Part shown: one piece after another, positions 19,561 to 30,288 of the stretch
How the letters are laid out: the number at the start of each line of letters is the position of its first letter
Position numbering within the stretch: the first letter of the stretch is position 1
Assembly: GCA_030323885.1 (NCBI GenBank)
Contig: CM059190.1
Span: 83,878,709 to 83,942,708, forward strand
Direction: 5' to 3'
Origin: Branchipolynoe longqiensis
Lineage: Eukaryota > Annelida > Polychaeta > Phyllodocida > Polynoidae
DNA length: 64,000 nucleotides
Program-made: the position numbers and the translations under genes
Notes under the pieces: generated by a model
Told to the model about the DNA's origin: nothing
The model's database searches: none
The model's input: the letters and a program-made list of their open reading frames with translations, nothing else

Positions 19561-21679
19561 GCAGAGTTCCCACAGGTATATGCACCCCCCACAAGCCAGG
19601 GGGTTAAAGTAGTGACACTGATGGACCAGCACCAGAGGCATGACACTGATGAGATGCAGGGTGATAGGGGCAGGAGAGGTGTTAGAGGTAATAAGGGACA
19701 TGATGAGATGCAGCAAATTTATTCAGGGCAGGTGTGGTGTGAATGTAAGGGGGAGTAGATGGAGGACTAATGGGGCGGATAGCCCAGAGAGTTACAACAC
19801 CCGAGTGTTGCGATCTCACACCCATGAGAAAACCAGGCTGCGAGAAACCCACAGGAGCAGCACTTAGAAAAACGCGCCTGCATTGCTTGTGTGGAGGTTT
19901 TCTGTGGAGGTTCCTGGAGAAAGCAGTAGACTGTATGTATTTTGGAATATTATATATATATGCAGGAGATCGTGCATATTTGAGAAAAAAATTGTTTGAG
20001 TCAAAGACATTGAAACTTGACTTTTTGATATTTTTGTTTGCTTTTAGAGGAGTGTCGTTATATCCGTAGGCACGGTGTAACGGTCGGAGGAGATTGCCAT
20101 AGACAGTGTGTACAGCCCAGCATTCACAGACATTGCGTGAATTCCAGCAGCAGGGGGGCGTTTACACACAAATTCAGACATTTACACAAACATTGTGAGG
20201 GCCACAGCACCTCATGAACATTGTTACAAACGTCACAGGCTGGTAGGCTGTACACAAACATTGTGTGGTTCTTCTCCCGGCACTGATAAAGAATAATGGT
20301 TTTTTTTTCTCTCTCGTTGTGTGTAATCCCCAGCACCATAGGCGTTGCTAGGACGGGAAACCACAATAGACCAACAAGGCATCGGATGATAGAATGGCAC
20401 GAACATTGTGTGGTTTTGCAGCCCGACACGGAGGACTTGTGAGGGAGTGGTTTGTTTTCACATATAAATTGTGTGTGGTTTCCAGCACCGCAGGCATTGC
20501 TAGGATGGGAAACCACAATAGACCAACTAGCCATGGGACGGTAGAATGCAGCACAAACATTGTGTGGTTTTGTATCCCGATTCGGACGAGATCGAGTGAC
20601 TTAAAAAAAATATATATATAAACATTTTTGTGTGGTTTCCAGTACGCAGATGTTGCTAGGGCAGGAAGCCACAAAATGCCAACAAGCCGTCGACCGGTAG
20701 AACTCATCATGAACATTGTGTGGTTTTCCAGCTCGACACGGACGAGTGGTGACTAGGTGTTTTGATATATATATGTTTTTTGTTGTTGTTGACGGTACCG
20801 TAGATGTTGCTAGGATGAAGAACAACATAAAACTACTAAGCGGACCGACCGATAGTGAGTGCATGAACATTGAGTGAGTCCCTACCAACGCCTAGGTAGT
20901 TGGAAATATTGGTGAAGATTAGGTTATGGGAATGCCAGAGGAGGTGATAATTTCCACAAACATTAGGTGCTGATACATATTTACACAAACATTGTGTGGA
21001 CGTCAGCACCGGGTGAAATCATTTTCACAAACATCACCTACGGGTAGGATAGTACACATACATTGGTATAGATTACTACTAAAGACAGTGAATTAGTACA
21101 GCAACGGTGACCATTTTTTACAGCCGGCTGGTGTGCGCGTGTTCGGGAAGCGAGGTGGTTGACCTCTAAGTGTACTGGAGCGTGTACACCTAAACACGGC
21201 GCGGGACTTGAACTAGGCCGGTGCGATAGTAACACACACCGTCAGCCGTGACTGATTATTGTGAAACAATTTTTTTCCCCGGGAGGCTGAGGAGTGTCCT
21301 CTAGTGCACTGGACCATCCACGCCTGAAGACGACGCGGGACTTGAAGTGTGCCAGGCTTTGCAGTTATTTTGAACAATTTGGTATAGATTCATTGAGTGC
21401 TTGTGCTGGAGGCTAAGGCGTGTTTTTAAGACTGAAACTGAGATTTATCGCTTCAGGAACCTCCTGGGTGCAATTAGATTGCATTCAGGAGTTGTCCAGT
21501 TGATTGCAGCAGTTTTTGATTTTCGAAGATATACCACGTGAGTGTTCGACCGATGTAGCAGTGTTGGGGCTGATAAGAAGGTCTGTCCAGTTGCGCTGGT
21601 CACATAGTGCTGCGGGACACAATTTTATGGAAACTTATCGTCCGGAGACTGCATTTTTATATTCACATCGATTTGTACC
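19561..21679. other. Long pol-env spacer with a ~153-bp tandem repeat
   Basis: No recognised gene. At about 20250-20880 four diverged units of 148-156 bp begin near ACATTGTGTGGTT (about 20255, 20411, 20559, 20714), each with TTGCTAGGA-GGGAAACCACAA in its middle. A second short duplication lies at about 21150-21205 and 21285-21350 (GACGCGGGACTTGAA-like). The stretch may hold leader and splice signals of env mRNA; none could be fixed by eye. Confidence 0.6.
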
Positions 21680-22189
21680 ATGTGGTCATTGTACTGGCAC
21701 ATAGGCGTCATCTGGTGCTGCCTGCCTCTGGGCAGCGGCACCGACCTGTTTAAGGAAGATGATGTCCTAGTTCGGGGCCAAGGTGAAGTGAGGATGGTGT
21801 CTGCTGTGTGGCAGCTGGTGGTGCTGATCACACTGCCTAACCGGCCACCGGTGGGGCACTGGGTCTCACAGGTACGGGGCTATGTGGACAAATTGATGCA
21901 GAACCTGTGGTATGTTAATATTCATCATTGGGAGATGAAGCTCAAGGTCCTGAAGGCTAGGCTAGAGCAAGACCCTGCTGAAGTTCTGCAGGTGATTGCG
22001 AAAAGGCCTAAGAGGGGACTGGTTATTGCAGTAGGGGTGGCAGCATCATGGGTGTTTGATACAGTAAGCCAGGCACAGCTAGACAAAGTGCAACAGGCTA
22101 TTACCACCCACATCCTACAGACGCATGCCCTGAAGCATAACCAAGAGCACATGCTTTCCATTATGAATCGAACTAGAACAATTACCTGA
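21680..22189 (+). pseudogene. Env-like fusion glycoprotein, N-terminal part (F2 and start of F1)
   Basis: This is a 169-codon frame from ATG 21680. Residues 1-20 are a hydrophobic signal peptide (HIGVIWCCLPLGSG). At residues 108-112, KRPKR is a furin-type cleavage site. It is followed at once by a glycine- and alanine-rich hydrophobic stretch, GLVIAVGVAASWVFDTVS, which fits a fusion peptide. This cleavage-then-fusion-peptide layout is that of baculovirus F and errantivirus Env proteins, which mediate membrane fusion. The frame closes at TGA 22187-22189. A TAA follows within 6 bases in the same frame, and the same frame reopens to encode the rest at 22214. So one protein has been split by two stops. 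Confidence 0.75.
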
Positions 22190-22213
22190 GCTTAATTAGC
22201 GGAGCGTGTTTCG

Positions 22214-23488
22214 GTGGTGGAGCGAATGATGGCAGCAGCACGAAAAGAGGCAAGAAACATGATAGCTGTCTCCAATGACTTGGCACTGCTGCAGCGCGTG
22301 AGGCTGGCGGTCGAAGAGTTGGAGAGCATGGTGGACGATTATGTATCAAAGCGAGCCTTACACCACCGGATGGTGATGCAGCTGGAGCGCGGCATGTTGA
22401 TGGAGGCGCTACTGATGCCGGCTCAGCTGGCACTCGTGATAAAGGCGGCCAAAGATGCGGGCTTTCGCGGTCTCGATCTGCATTGGTACTACCAACACGC
22501 AAGGGTAGAACCGGTGTGGGGTCCGGACGCATCGATTGCCTTCCGCCTGGGACTGCAGATGGTGAGTCAAGAGACGTATTTGGCATACCACTTGACGTAT
22601 CTGCCGGTACTACTAGATGCTGAACATTTGAGGACTGTCATGGGAAAGTCGGTGCTAGCGGTGAGCACAAGAATGAAGGTGAGCTTCTATCCTGAAGCTT
22701 GCATGGGCAGACTGCCCACGGTGTGCTATCCTGCCATGGAGCAGACCTACCAGACCTGCGAAGCGGCACTCGTGACGGGGTCGGAACCGGAGGACTGCAA
22801 GCTGCGGATCACGAAGATCCAAAAGACTGTGTCTGCCACCCTTGTGGCACCTGTGGAGGGCATGGGTGAGGTGAGCATTGCTCCCCATGAATCTCAGGTG
22901 GATGTGACAATTTGTTGTGCCGGAAAACCCCAAATCAACCAGAAGATCACCGGCCTGACGTTGCTGCAGGTGCCGGAGGCATGCATGGTGGAGGGCAGAG
23001 GTTGGCTTTTGCGAACATTGACAGTTAAACATGAGACCGTGAACATACGACGGATGCCATCAAGGCTGGATCTACCGGCCTTGAATGTCTCATGGCCTCC
23101 TGCTCTCCACCGAGTGATGAAGGAGCAGCTCAAGCGACTACCAGAGTCGCAAGTTCCCCTGATGTCGATGGATGGCCTGGTGCAGGTGCCAGACGATTAC
23201 GTCCGTGTTGAACATTTTAGTATATTGTGGTATTGTTTGTTGGCAGTAGCCGGTGTAATTGTATTGGGTGGTACTGTGTATTGTTATTACAGGTGCCAAG
23301 CTCATTGTAAGAGATGCAGATGCCCAAAGAAAGGTCAAGGTATGGTGCCGGAGAGCAGGGAGGCGGTGGTCTATGAATCCAAAGAACTACCCCCTCCCTC
23401 CGCGTTGCTGATCCATAAAGATGCTATAGTGAGGTATAAGCCACAGGGTTCATTGTTGGAACTGGCTGTGGTCTCATATAGGGGATAA
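22214..23488 (+). pseudogene. Env-like fusion glycoprotein, ectodomain, membrane anchor and tail
   Basis: This 424-codon frame is in phase with 21680-22189. It begins with a long amphipathic helix (residues about 1-60, with RVRLAVEELESMVDDYV). A Cys-containing ectodomain follows, with C163, C171, C182, C195, C234, C235 and C257. Residues about 336-358 form a single transmembrane segment (ILWYCLLAVAGVIVLGGTVY). It is followed by a Cys/Lys-rich juxtamembrane stretch (CQAHCKRCRCPKK) and a ~50-residue cytoplasmic tail. This matches a class I-like fusion subunit. The identity as Env rests on the position between pol and the 3' LTR, the cleavage site upstream and the anchor; no sequence search was possible. 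Confidence 0.72.
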
Positions 23489-24137
23489 TAGGGTACTAGC
23501 GTGTGTATTCAGTTCCTGTGGCGTCGGAACCAAAAATTGCGGGGATGAGCAGGGACGTTGTATAACTCGCGTAGTTATGTAAAAGTTTCCGAGCTTTTTA
23601 AAAAATTTGTTTATTATATCATTAGTTTTAAAGGGGGCCTGGGCGCACAAGAGAATTAGCAGACACAGCCTGGACAGTGACATCTTTTTAAAATATAAAT
23701 TTAATATTATTTAAGGGGGGAGTAGAACTAGTTTAGATAGGTAGCAAGATAGCCGGTTCAAAGCCACCGTCTACATTTGGACCGCCTTCCTAGCATAGAT
23801 TTTGAGGCTGTACTTGTCTAAAACAATTACTGTAAACAAATAGATAGGAATGGTCCTCAAGGTGGTGGAGAACTGGAGAAAGACAGAAAACTTGAAAGAA
23901 AAACTTTAATAGTGGGGAAGGGAGGAGTGGCCAATACAGTGGAGAATATACCTAAGTAAAATACAATGCGTGGGCATTTGGAGCAGGAAGGGTTCCGGAA
24001 TTTACTAAGTCTATTAACAACTCATAATTGCTCCACTGTATAGCACTCGCTCTGGCTTAAGCCGAAAAAGGTGTAATGTTTAAGGGCTTCCATTTTTCTT
24101 GGCCGTTTTGCACAAGTAGAAATGGAAGAGGGACGTT
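23489..24137 (+). other. 3' untranslated region with polypurine tract before the 3' LTR
   Basis: There are no coding frames of interest. The segment ends AGAAATGGAAGAGGGACGT directly before the LTR start at 24138. This purine-rich run is the likely polypurine tract that primes plus-strand synthesis. Confidence 0.65.
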
Positions 24138-25098
24138 GTAAAAATACACAGATTTTTGGTTATATATTGGCAGAAGGGATTATTATTCTTGGGCGACGGA
24201 GTGGGGACAATGTTATGTAAACTAAAAGCAATAGTATCCCACTCCCAGTGTACATGATAATGAGTGATGTGAAATATATGTTGTATATGATGCCTGAGAT
24301 TACCGAAGAGATGTTCCTATATAAGAAGACAGGACATGATTATTGACATGTTTCTCTATGCATCCATAAGGAGTGCAATTGGAGAAAAAGTCATAGTAAC
24401 AGAGATCTATTGTAACTGTTGCAACTACCTGTTCACCCATGACTATGGGGCGGGCCCACCACAGCCTCATTTGCATATGCACTCAGGGCACCACCTGCAG
24501 CTGAGTTGAGTGACAGCCACCTCCACTGGGGGTTGGCTCCCACCCCAGCTGTGGGGGTGCCTGATTCGCTGAATGTGGGACTGCCCAGTCACCTACACTA
24601 CCTTGGCTCTCTGACCACACTAGCCTCATTTTGAGATTCATTAATTATTCAAGATTCTGCTTCAGACACACTGAAGAGAGAGGACTCTACTCCTGGCTCT
24701 TGAGTGAGACACTCCTACTCTTGAGCAGGAACCCCAGACACTCTGTCTGATGCTAGGCACATTCATATATTCCAATTGAGTGTGTACACAGCCATAGGAC
24801 TCCTGTCCCATGGGCTGTAGGCACTGCTTTCTATACAGGCTAAAGTAGTAATGAGATACTGTGTGGACAGAAGGTAAGGAGTGTGGATGATAGGTCACTG
24901 GTAGGTGGACAGGAGTTGATGCCAATAAAGCACAACTTCTCCACTGTTTATCTGTGTGACTTGTCTTCATTCTTCCTTAGTATTGGTTACTGAGTTGATA
25001 GTCTGTATTTGAATAACAGTCTCACAGGTGATATGAAGGGGAAGAGTTTTATGGTATTATCTGGTGTTCAGGCGGCCGAGCATCCAGTAATATTGTAG
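24138..25098 (+). repeat. 3' LTR
   Basis: It aligns with 12414-13343 throughout. It keeps AATAAA in GATGCCAATAAAGCACAAC (about 24922). It contains small indels relative to the 5' LTR, for example an extra GAAGAGAGAGGACTCTACTC-like insertion at about 24673. A SINE begins immediately at its right edge, so the exact end is uncertain. Confidence 0.85.
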
Positions 25099-25416
25099 TA
25101 GTGTGCACTGACCTCTCAGGCAAGTAACCACATAGACAGGTAGGCATGGGCAGTGTGGTGATATCAGGGAACCTAGGTGGTGTAATGGTTAGCACACTGG
25201 CCCGGAATGCAAAGAGATGTGGGTTCGAGTCCCACTCTAGGTGCAATATTTATCATTTTCATCATCCCCATGACACTCGTTGCCGTGACCATGATCCTAT
25301 ACAAGCTACATGCTGTATGGTTGTTGAACCTACCCTGTGTATGTATGTGTAAGTGCATTGCCTGTATGTATGTAATTGTAAGCATTAAAAGACTTACAAT
25401 TCCAGGGGGACGAGTG
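25095..25416 (+). mobile_element. tRNA-derived SINE (family S2), full copy
   Basis: A tRNA-like head lies at 25173-25245. It has a 7-bp acceptor stem (ACCTAGG with TCTAGGT), D-arm GTGT/GCAC, and a perfect T-arm GTGGG-TTCGAGT-CCCAC. The anticodon stem is mispaired, so it is not a working tRNA. It is preceded by a ~75-bp segment (GCACTGACCTCTCAGGCAAG). The 3' body ends near GACTTACAATTCCAGGGGGA. The same family occurs on the minus strand at 36.7-37.3 kb. Confidence 0.82.
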
Positions 25417-25575
25417 TAGTAGTGTGCACTGACCTCTCAGGCAAGTAACCACATAGACAGGTAGGTGTGGGCAGTGTGGTGATATCAGGGAACCTAGGTG
25501 GTGTAATGGTTAGCACACTGGCCCGGAATGCAAAGAGATGTGGGTTCGAGTCCCACCCCCATGACAATATTATAA
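25417..25575 (+). mobile_element. tRNA-derived SINE (family S2), truncated tandem copy
   Basis: It repeats the head of the preceding SINE almost exactly. It then jumps from the B box to CCCCCATGACAATATTA, so the body is deleted. The tandem position suggests duplication, or insertion at the tail of the first copy. Confidence 0.8.
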
Positions 25576-25642
25576 CAGGTTTGGAGCGCTAACACTGCTT
25601 CATGCATATGGCCCCTGGTGAAAGTGGCCAGCTTTGATTATC

Positions 25643-25866
25643 GTGTCATGTAACTAGTTACGCAAGTATTATTGGAGCAGAGTGTAAGGTTAGTCGTTGG
25701 CGAAACAGTCCAGTGGGACATTGCAGCCTACGTGTTTAGGCAGCACTGTGCTGCTTTGAAGTCGGGCTGCCCACCAGGCAGCCCGTATCCGGTTCCGGCA
25801 GCACGCTGTGCCCGCATGCGCATGCACTATACCTTATCTGCCTCCAGTCAGCAGAAAGATTTGCTT
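25643..25866 (+). repeat. Split direct repeat A1 of YR retrotransposon 2
   Basis: It begins GTGTCATGTAACTAGTTACGC. It includes GAAGTCGGGCTGCCCACCAG and GGGCTGCCC / GGCAGCCCG hairpin-forming parts. It matches 29436-29659 with a few substitutions. Confidence 0.85.
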
Positions 25867-26005
25867 GAGATGGATGTGTCAGTGGAGGTCGAGCTGCCAT
25901 GACCGAGTTCGTCACACACAACTGTCGAGTTGTACGTGCCTAGGGAGGAGACAGGTTGCCGGGCGGCTGTAGGCAAGACACACTACCAGTCATCAGTGTG
26001 CTTGC

Positions 26006-27084
26006 ATGTGTGGTACCAGGATGGGTATTGATTTCTGCCAAGGTTGTGGAGATGGGCATGAAGCGCCGTGTGGCACTAAATTCAAAGTGATCAAGGCAAA
26101 ATTATCAAGGCGTACGGTTAAGTCTGAACCGTTGGAGGATGAGGAGGCACAAGGCACGGTTGGGGGTGCGGAGGAGGCGGCAGACAAAATGTTGACCATG
26201 TTGCTGGGTGAGGTGAAGGAGACGAAGATTCCAGGGAGGAATAGTATAAGTGTAGTAGAGGTTGAAGCAGACGAGGAGTTGGAGTTGCGTAAAGCCAAGC
26301 TAAGGGTTGAATTGGAGAGGGCTCTGAGTACTGACGAGGAGGAGGCGGATGATAAGTCGGAATCCAGATCATGGAAGAAGAAGAAGGAAAAGAGGAAGAA
26401 GAAAAAAAGCAAGGGCAGCAAGCGTGGAAAGGAGGAGGCAACTGGCATTGATCCAAACACAAGCCCAAGCAGTGACTTGTCATTGAGCTCATCATCTGAG
26501 TCGTCAGACATGGAGAGCAGCAAGGACCGGAGCCGGTAATGGATGAGACGTCATCGCAAGAAGTGCAGTAAGTTTTTGTGGACAAATATACCAAAGGGAG
26601 AAAAAGTGTGAACAATCTGAATTTTCATGAACTAATGTATGCTGCTTGTGTGTGGGGCTCTAAGAGAGCCAAGAAGGCAGTTATGGACATGGAGGCATTG
26701 ATGGGATATCTGGGACACTTGGCGTACATGTGTATGAATGCGATAACCAATAACTACTCAGATCAGGCCTACAGGGGGTATGACAGAGCTATCCGGGATA
26801 AGGCAAAGGAGAAGAGCCTGTGGGCGTTCAAGATAGGAGACAACGGTCTTTCATTGCTCCACTTCAATATGGACAATTCAAAATCCTACAAGGAGGTCAA
26901 AAAGCCGAGGAGCACATACAGTAAGCGCAAGAGTGAAAGAAGATCGAGTGTGTCGCAAAAAGTGAAGGGGTTATGTTTTGCACATAAATACACGGTAAAA
27001 GTGCTCATGGGACCATCATTGCCTTACTTATCGCAGCAAGATCCACATGGTGGAGGCGTATCCTCAGAAAAAATACTGACTTAA
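26006..27084 (+). pseudogene. Gag-like ORF1 of YR retrotransposon 2 (frameshifted)
   Basis: Two frames, 26006-26539 and 26578-27084, together resemble one ORF1 protein with a shift between about 26540 and 26577. The first begins with a Cys-containing motif (CGTRMGIDFCQGCGDGHEAPC). It then has an acidic/basic linker with a long Lys/Arg run (about residues 120-150) and a Ser-rich end. The second carries a helical segment (NFHELMYAACVWGSKRAKKA) and ends with basic residues and KGLCFAHKYTVKV. It probably binds the element's RNA. The Cys motif at the N-terminus, rather than the C-terminus, separates it from element 1. Confidence 0.6.
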
Positions 27085-27396
27085 AAAAAATTGTTTCATG
27101 GTTGTCAGTGACTGTGAGGAAGGCGGGGAAGGAAGCCGCAGCAGTGAGTCAATGGCGTTGGCCAAGGGGGATTACATCGGTAATCCTCTTGAAGTGGCTG
27201 CCATCGGGCAGCATAATCATTGTGCACACATGGAGGAAGGGACTGATGTGGCAACTAAGCCCAACAAGGGGATTAGCGCAAGACTGGAAAACAATGATCA
27301 GGGAGAACTGTGCGTGCTACATGAAACATCGTTGCATGAAGCAGGTGCTATGCAAACGCCACCTGGCGGGGATCTCGTGTCTGAGACTGCTGGGGG

Positions 27397-28790
27397 TTGT
27401 GCAAACAACAAACACACTCACATGAACAAAAGGGAAGGAGGGGGTGGTCGCACCTCTGGAGACTTTGGCGTCTTGCACCGGGACTGGTAAATAGCAATGA
27501 TGACTGGTTCAGGGTAATCGGCCCTGAAGCAGCCCACAATAATGATGAAGATCTGGTTTGCACATTGTGGGTAGTGGACACGGAGAGTCATTACAGTTGG
27601 ACTGAAAGCTACATTGACATTTTTAACGCTTGCACTGTTGGTTTATGTGATTGTGTCTACATAATTGATGGGGTTTTGGCCCAAATAAAACCATGCCTTG
27701 TGTTTTTAGAATGTTTTTGTAGGGTTGATGTTGATCCCGACTGGGAATATGTGTTGCGGGGCGCACGCTTTGGTTTCAGGGTTATCAACAAATCATGTGA
27801 CAGTAGCTATAATAAAGCCAACTATGGCTCTATCACTAAAGGGGAGATCGGTGTTACGATGTGCGGGAGGTTACAAGTTGAAATTGATGACCAATTGTTG
27901 ACTATCGTTGATAAACCTTGTGTTTGTATTCATGGTTTGTGTGCTGTACCCAAAGTCCATGATGACTTCAGAGCCATCGTTGACTGCTTGAGTCTGGATG
28001 GCATATGTGTTAATGATTATTTCCAAGGCTGTCAGGCCAATTTTTGCTATAACTCTGTCACGGAATTACTGCAGGTGGGGGATTGCTTAACAACAGTCGA
28101 TATAAGCAATGCTTACAGGGCGGTGAATATTCACCTGATGTCCAGGAATAGGCAGGGCCTAGCATGGGACTTTGGTGATGGTACTGTTTATCTACGGGAT
28201 AACCGCTTATGTATGGGGCTGAGCAGCAGCCCCTACATATTCCAAAAAATGAGTGATATGGTGGTGCGCTGTATGGTGAGGGAAGGCTACTCAGACTGCA
28301 TTAACTATTTAGACAACTTTTGCATGGTAGCACAAATATAATTAGAATGCAGTGAGGCCCAGTGGGCACTGGTAAAAATCTTCCGTAGACTGGGGTTTTA
28401 TGTTAGTTACAAGAAACTGCTATGTCCGGGGCAGATTATATGTTTCCTGGGGATAGACATAGACACAGTCCTGATGGAACTGAGATTGCCTCTAGACAAA
28501 CTTGAGAAGTTACACAAATTGCTGCATTGGTTCCTACACAAGAGGAAAGTGTCAAAAAAAGGAATTGGAGAGCCTTGCTGGAGTGCTTGCACACTGTTGT
28601 AAGGTAATTCATGGCGGTAGGACTTTTTCGCGGCGGTATACAACCTGGTGGCATCCGTAAAAAAGAGTGCGCATAGGGTGAGGCTCAATGACGAGTTCCG
28701 GTTGGATCTGAAGTGGTGGCTGGAGTTTGCCGGCTCATTCAACGGGAAAGCTAAAATAATTAAGAGCAGCAATACTAGTATCATTCAAGG
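27397..28790 (+). pseudogene. Reverse transcriptase of YR retrotransposon 2
   Basis: The RT core is recognised from VCIHGLCAVPKVHDDFRAIV, DCLTTVDISNAYRAVNIHLM (first Asp), NRLCMGLSSSPYIFQKMSDM and DCINYLDNFCMVAQI. In the catalytic box the motif is Y-L-D-N instead of Y-L-D-D. A TAA at 28339-28341 follows. The same frame then continues to about 28553 with the thumb (FYVSYKKLLCPGQIICFLGID). A shift in an A7 run near 28553-28560 moves it to a frame encoding VRLNDEFRLDLKWWLEFAGS at about 28680-28740. No RNase H motifs follow. Confidence 0.82.
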
Positions 28791-28799
28791 CATTACTAC

Positions 28800-29302
28800 A
28801 TAAGTGGCATGTATCGGATTCGGATACAGCCCTGTTAAGATCAGACTTCGCATTCTACGAATGGGGTATGATGGTGAGAGTAAGGAAGTCTAAGACAATA
28901 CAGTACCAAAAACGAGTAAACCTATTACCGCTGTCAAAAGTACCAGACCAAGCACTATGTGTGCTGCATTGGGTGAAAGTGCACTCCCGGGAAGTCGAAC
29001 CCATGGGACACGCCCATGTGTTCAGGCTACTCAGAGGGGCTGGTTCGGTTTCGATGCCATACTCGTTCTACCTAACGTCACTGAGGTTACTATGTGCCAG
29101 GGCGGGTTTGAACCCTGTGGAATTCTCAATGCACAGCCTGAGAAGGGGTGGTGCCAACTTCCTTCGAGTGTGTGGTGCATCGATACTCCAAAAATAAGAA
29201 AGGGGTGATTGGAAGTCGGATGCAGTGTTTGAATATCTGAAGGCCTCGCTTCAGCAAAGAAGGTCCAGAGACCTAAGGGTCGCTATGATACTCGCAGCAT
29301 GA
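28800..29302 (+). pseudogene. Tyrosine recombinase (C-terminal catalytic part) of YR retrotransposon 2
   Basis: The frame 28868-29197 has a beta-hairpin (MMVRVRKSKTIQYQKRVNLL) and FSMHSLRRGGANFLRVCG, which holds the H-x-x-R catalytic box. After a frameshift at about 29190-29205 the other frame gives DWKSDAVFEYLKASLQQ, with the Tyr nucleophile. The N-terminal domain and first catalytic Arg are absent. It lies directly before B1, as in element 1. Confidence 0.8.
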
Positions 29303-29333
29303 GGTCGAAACTATCTGGTTTGGGGTGGTTTGG

Positions 29334-29435
29334 GCCTTTAATGGTACCAGCCAGAGGAAATACTCATCCAACTATATATGTAAATGTGTTGTATTCAATT
29401 GTGTTCAATTGTAGTGTACGGAGCATACAAATAAT
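29334..29435 (+). repeat. Split direct repeat B1 of YR retrotransposon 2
   Basis: It contains ACCAGCCAGAGGAAATACTC and CATCCAACTATATATGTAAA. It matches 29676-29769, except for a short internal duplication of TCAATTGTGT here. Confidence 0.85.
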
Positions 29436-29659
29436 GTGTCGTGTAACTAGTTACGCAAGTATTATTGGAGCAGAGTGTAAGGTTAGTCGTTGGCGAGATG
29501 GTCCAGTGGGACAGTGCAGCCTACGTGTTTAGGCAGCACTGTGCTGCTTTGAAGTCGGGCTGCCCACCAGGCAGCCCGTATCTGGTTCCGGCAGCATGCC
29601 GGGCCCGCATGGGCATGCACTATACCTTATCTGCCTCCAGCTGAAGGAAAATTTGCTTC
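29436..29659 (+). repeat. Split direct repeat A2 of YR retrotransposon 2
   Basis: This is a copy of A1, directly joined to B1 on its left and nearly to B2 on its right. Confidence 0.85.
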
Positions 29660-29675
29660 ATAAAATAAACGGAGG

Positions 29676-29769
29676 GGCCTTTTAGGAGTACCAGCCAGAG
29701 GAAATACTCATCCAACTATATATGTAAATGTGTTGTGTTCAATTGTAGTGTACGGAGCGTACAAATAAT
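29676..29769 (+). repeat. Split direct repeat B2 of YR retrotransposon 2
   Basis: This is the second copy of B1, ending GGAGCGTACAAATAAT. It marks the right terminus. Confidence 0.85.
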
Positions 29770-29897
29770 CACAGGATAAACTCCCCCGTGCTGATGTAAC
29801 CCGCAGCCAGCGCATTGAGTGGCAGACCCTGGGTGAACAATTGAACACCGCACTCCGCTCAGCGTGAATGGAAATAAAGCACCATCTAGATTCTTTG

Positions 29898-30231
29898 TTT
29901 GTTGTTGCATTACATCCTAGCAACATCTAAGGTCATATCAGGACGGGTACCGACTTGTGACAGTGCGCACTCATGGTGACTTTATAGTGCTGTCCCATTG
30001 GGAAACCAGGATGCCGGCACCATGACTTGGTATCCCACTCAGTCACATTATCCTGACACTGAGCACACCAGTCCTTGCCCTGTCCTAATAATGCTGAGCA
30101 CCTGGCTAGGAAGCGACAAGTATACATTTTTAAGTCATTGGTTTGACTCGACCAGGGTTCGAACCCACGACCCCACGATCTACCAACACGCGAGACGGAC
30201 GCTCTAACTCATTCGGCCATCCCGTCTGGTC
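29898..30231 (-). mobile_element. SINE family S1, near full length
   Basis: On the minus strand a Ser/Leu-tRNA-like head (GATGGCCGAATGAGTTAGAG, B box GTGGGTTCGAACCCTGG) is followed by a ~230-bp body. The body ends in a CAACAA-rich tail, seen on the plus strand as GTTTGTTGTTG. It is one of at least ten copies or fragments of this family in the window. Confidence 0.88.
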
Positions 30232-30265
30232 GCATCATCTAGATATTCATCTAGATATTCATCTT

Positions 30266-30288
30266 ATATATATATATATATATATATA
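30266..30288. repeat. (TA)n microsatellite
   Basis: A short TA run at the left edge of the next TIR element; the TA may be its target. Confidence 0.85.

Larger units (their letters stand above)
12414..25098 (+). mobile_element. Envelope-bearing Ty3/Gypsy element (endogenous retrovirus-like), degraded
   Basis: Two long terminal repeats of about 0.93-0.96 kb (12414-13343 and 24138-25098) enclose gag, protease, RT, RNase H, integrase and an env-like gene in the order PR-RT-RH-IN. This order is that of Ty3/Gypsy (Metaviridae). The env gene resembles the baculovirus-F-type envelope of errantiviruses. The whole is about 12.7 kb, long for the group. Extra length comes from a 0.18-kb-codon acidic ORF before gag, a ~2.1-kb non-coding stretch between integrase and env, and long LTRs. 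The copy carries in-frame stops in gag, RT and env, frameshifts at PR/RT and RT/RH, and a deletion in the integrase zinc finger, so it cannot be active. Confidence 0.88.
25643..29769 (+). mobile_element. YR retrotransposon 2 (Ngaro-like) with split direct repeats
   Basis: The element has gag-like frames, an RT and a tyrosine recombinase. Its termini are arranged A1 (25643-25866), then ORFs, then B1 (29334-29435), A2 (29436-29659), B2 (29676-29769). The proteins are clearly different from those of the element at 24-7373. RNase H and the recombinase N-terminus are missing through an internal deletion near 28.80 kb. The RT has a stop and a frameshift, so the copy is dead. Confidence 0.85.

Noticed and set aside
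25172..25245. Possible functional tRNA gene
   Set aside because: The anticodon stem is mispaired, the unit is embedded in a repeated ~320-bp SINE, and near-identical copies sit at 25489 and 36.8-37.2 kb.
26118..26615. Pro/Ser-rich minus-strand frame opposite the gag of YR retrotransposon 2
   Set aside because: Shadow of the charged plus-strand ORF; no independent motif.
27098..27490. A 130-codon plus-strand frame ahead of the RT of YR retrotransposon 2
   Set aside because: It may be decayed coding sequence of the same element, but no motif supports a separate gene.
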